A DNA stretch of 6,314 nucleotides from JALZBL01 sp040004775. Its GTDB lineage: Bacteria; Actinomycetota; Actinomycetes; Mycobacteriales; Jatrophihabitantaceae. The DNA is taken from assembly GCA_040004775.1 (NCBI GenBank), contig JBDUAD010000132.1:1-6314 (forward strand). The letters are read 5' to 3'. Positions 6,212 to 6,314 of the stretch are shown here, in pieces; within the stretch, counting starts at the first letter, position 1, and each line of letters starts with the position of its first letter. The position numbers and the translations under genes were made by a program. The notes beneath the pieces are model-generated. The model had not been told where the DNA came from. It saw only the letters and a list, made by a program, of their open reading frames with translations, and did not search any database.

Positions 6212-6314
6212 CCCGCGTCCCCCAGGTCCTCGGCTTCCCGCCGTCCTCGGCGTCCCCCCGTCCTCGGCGTCCCCGCGTCCCCCAGGTCCTCGGCTTCCCG
6301 CCGTCCTCGGCGTC
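6212..6314. repeat. Tandem repeat with 60-bp period, cut by the window end
   Basis: The 43 bases at 6212-6254 recur exactly at 6272-6314, a period of 60 bp, and the second copy is truncated by the window edge. Each unit contains a CCCCCAGGTCCTCGGCTTCC segment followed by CCGTCCTCGGCGTC, so a shorter TCCTCGGC motif recurs about every 17-25 bp. The period is a multiple of three and there is no stop codon in any of the six frames, so the repeat could lie within a coding region beginning or ending beyond the edge, or be a non-coding minisatellite. The length of the array cannot be seen. Confidence 0.85.
6241..6274. repeat. Exact 17-bp tandem duplication nested in the 60-bp repeat
   Basis: CCGTCCTCGGCGTCCCC occurs twice in direct succession, at 6241-6257 and 6258-6274. 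The start of the same unit appears again at 6301-6314 at the edge. This is consistent with slipped-strand expansion of a short unit inside the larger repeat. Unlike the 60-bp period, 17 bp is not a multiple of three. Confidence 0.8.

Larger units (their letters stand above)
6118..6314. other. Region upstream of corA without a recognisable gene, very G+C-rich, holding tandem repeats
   Basis: This stretch should contain the corA promoter, but no -10 or -35 sequence stands out. From 6127 to the edge the corA frame has no stop but also no ATG, GTG or TTG start, so the gene is not obviously longer than called. From 6212 onward the sequence is a tandem repeat, listed separately. No RNA gene or terminator hairpin was recognised. 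Confidence 0.5.

Noticed and set aside
6190..6314. A plus-strand frame starting GTG at 6190 that would encode a Pro/Ser-rich repeat peptide.
   Set aside because: All six frames are open here, there is no convincing ribosome binding site or codon bias to choose between them, and the frame runs off the window. It cannot be supported as a gene.
6212..6314. CRISPR-like array.
   Set aside because: The repeats are contiguous, share sub-motifs with their spacers and have no unique spacer sequences, so this is a tandem repeat.

Overview
The window reads as chromosomal DNA from a high-GC actinobacterium. G+C is high throughout, GTG starts are used freely, coding is dense with overlapping genes, the protein families are typical of that phylum, and a perfect copy of the actinobacterial DnaA-box sequence (TTGTCCACA) lies in an intergenic gap. 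I cannot name a genus from sequence alone. No mobile element, RNA gene, CRISPR array or prophage gene is visible.

Left half (1-3601): a divergent pair that looks like a compact type VII secretion (ESX/WXG100) unit. On the minus strand an FHA-FtsK/SpoIIIE ATPase of the EssC/EccC type starts at 3107 and runs off the left edge; 1035 residues are visible. It contains a possible ubiquitin-like N-terminus, an FHA domain, two membrane helices, one intact P-loop ATPase domain and the start of a second with a lysine-less P-loop. On the plus strand, 206 bp away, is a 95-residue WXG100 protein (3314-3601) with a WSG turn and a C-terminal YxxxE motif. The gap between them holds two DnaA-box-like sequences in inverted orientation. 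The ATPase is the likely motor and the WXG100 protein its likely substrate or activator. No other ESX core gene (EccB, EccD, EccE, mycosin) is in view.

Right half (3574-6117): a tightly packed minus-strand operon, read right to left. It encodes a CorA-type Mg2+/Co2+ transporter with an intact GMN motif, then (7 bp later) a 164-residue single-pass membrane protein of unknown function, then (GTGA overlap) an HTTM-family multi-pass membrane protein. The last gene ends inside the tail of the WXG100 gene, a 28-bp convergent overlap. The last two genes look translationally coupled and probably work together in the membrane.

Right edge (6118-6314): no recognisable gene. It holds a G+C-rich tandem repeat with a 60-bp period and a nested exact 17-bp duplication, cut by the window end. 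The most interesting points are the compact T7SS-like divergent unit, its DnaA-box-like inverted pair, the ATPase's N-terminal architecture and lysine-less second P-loop, and the frame-preserving repeat. None of these proves a new system.
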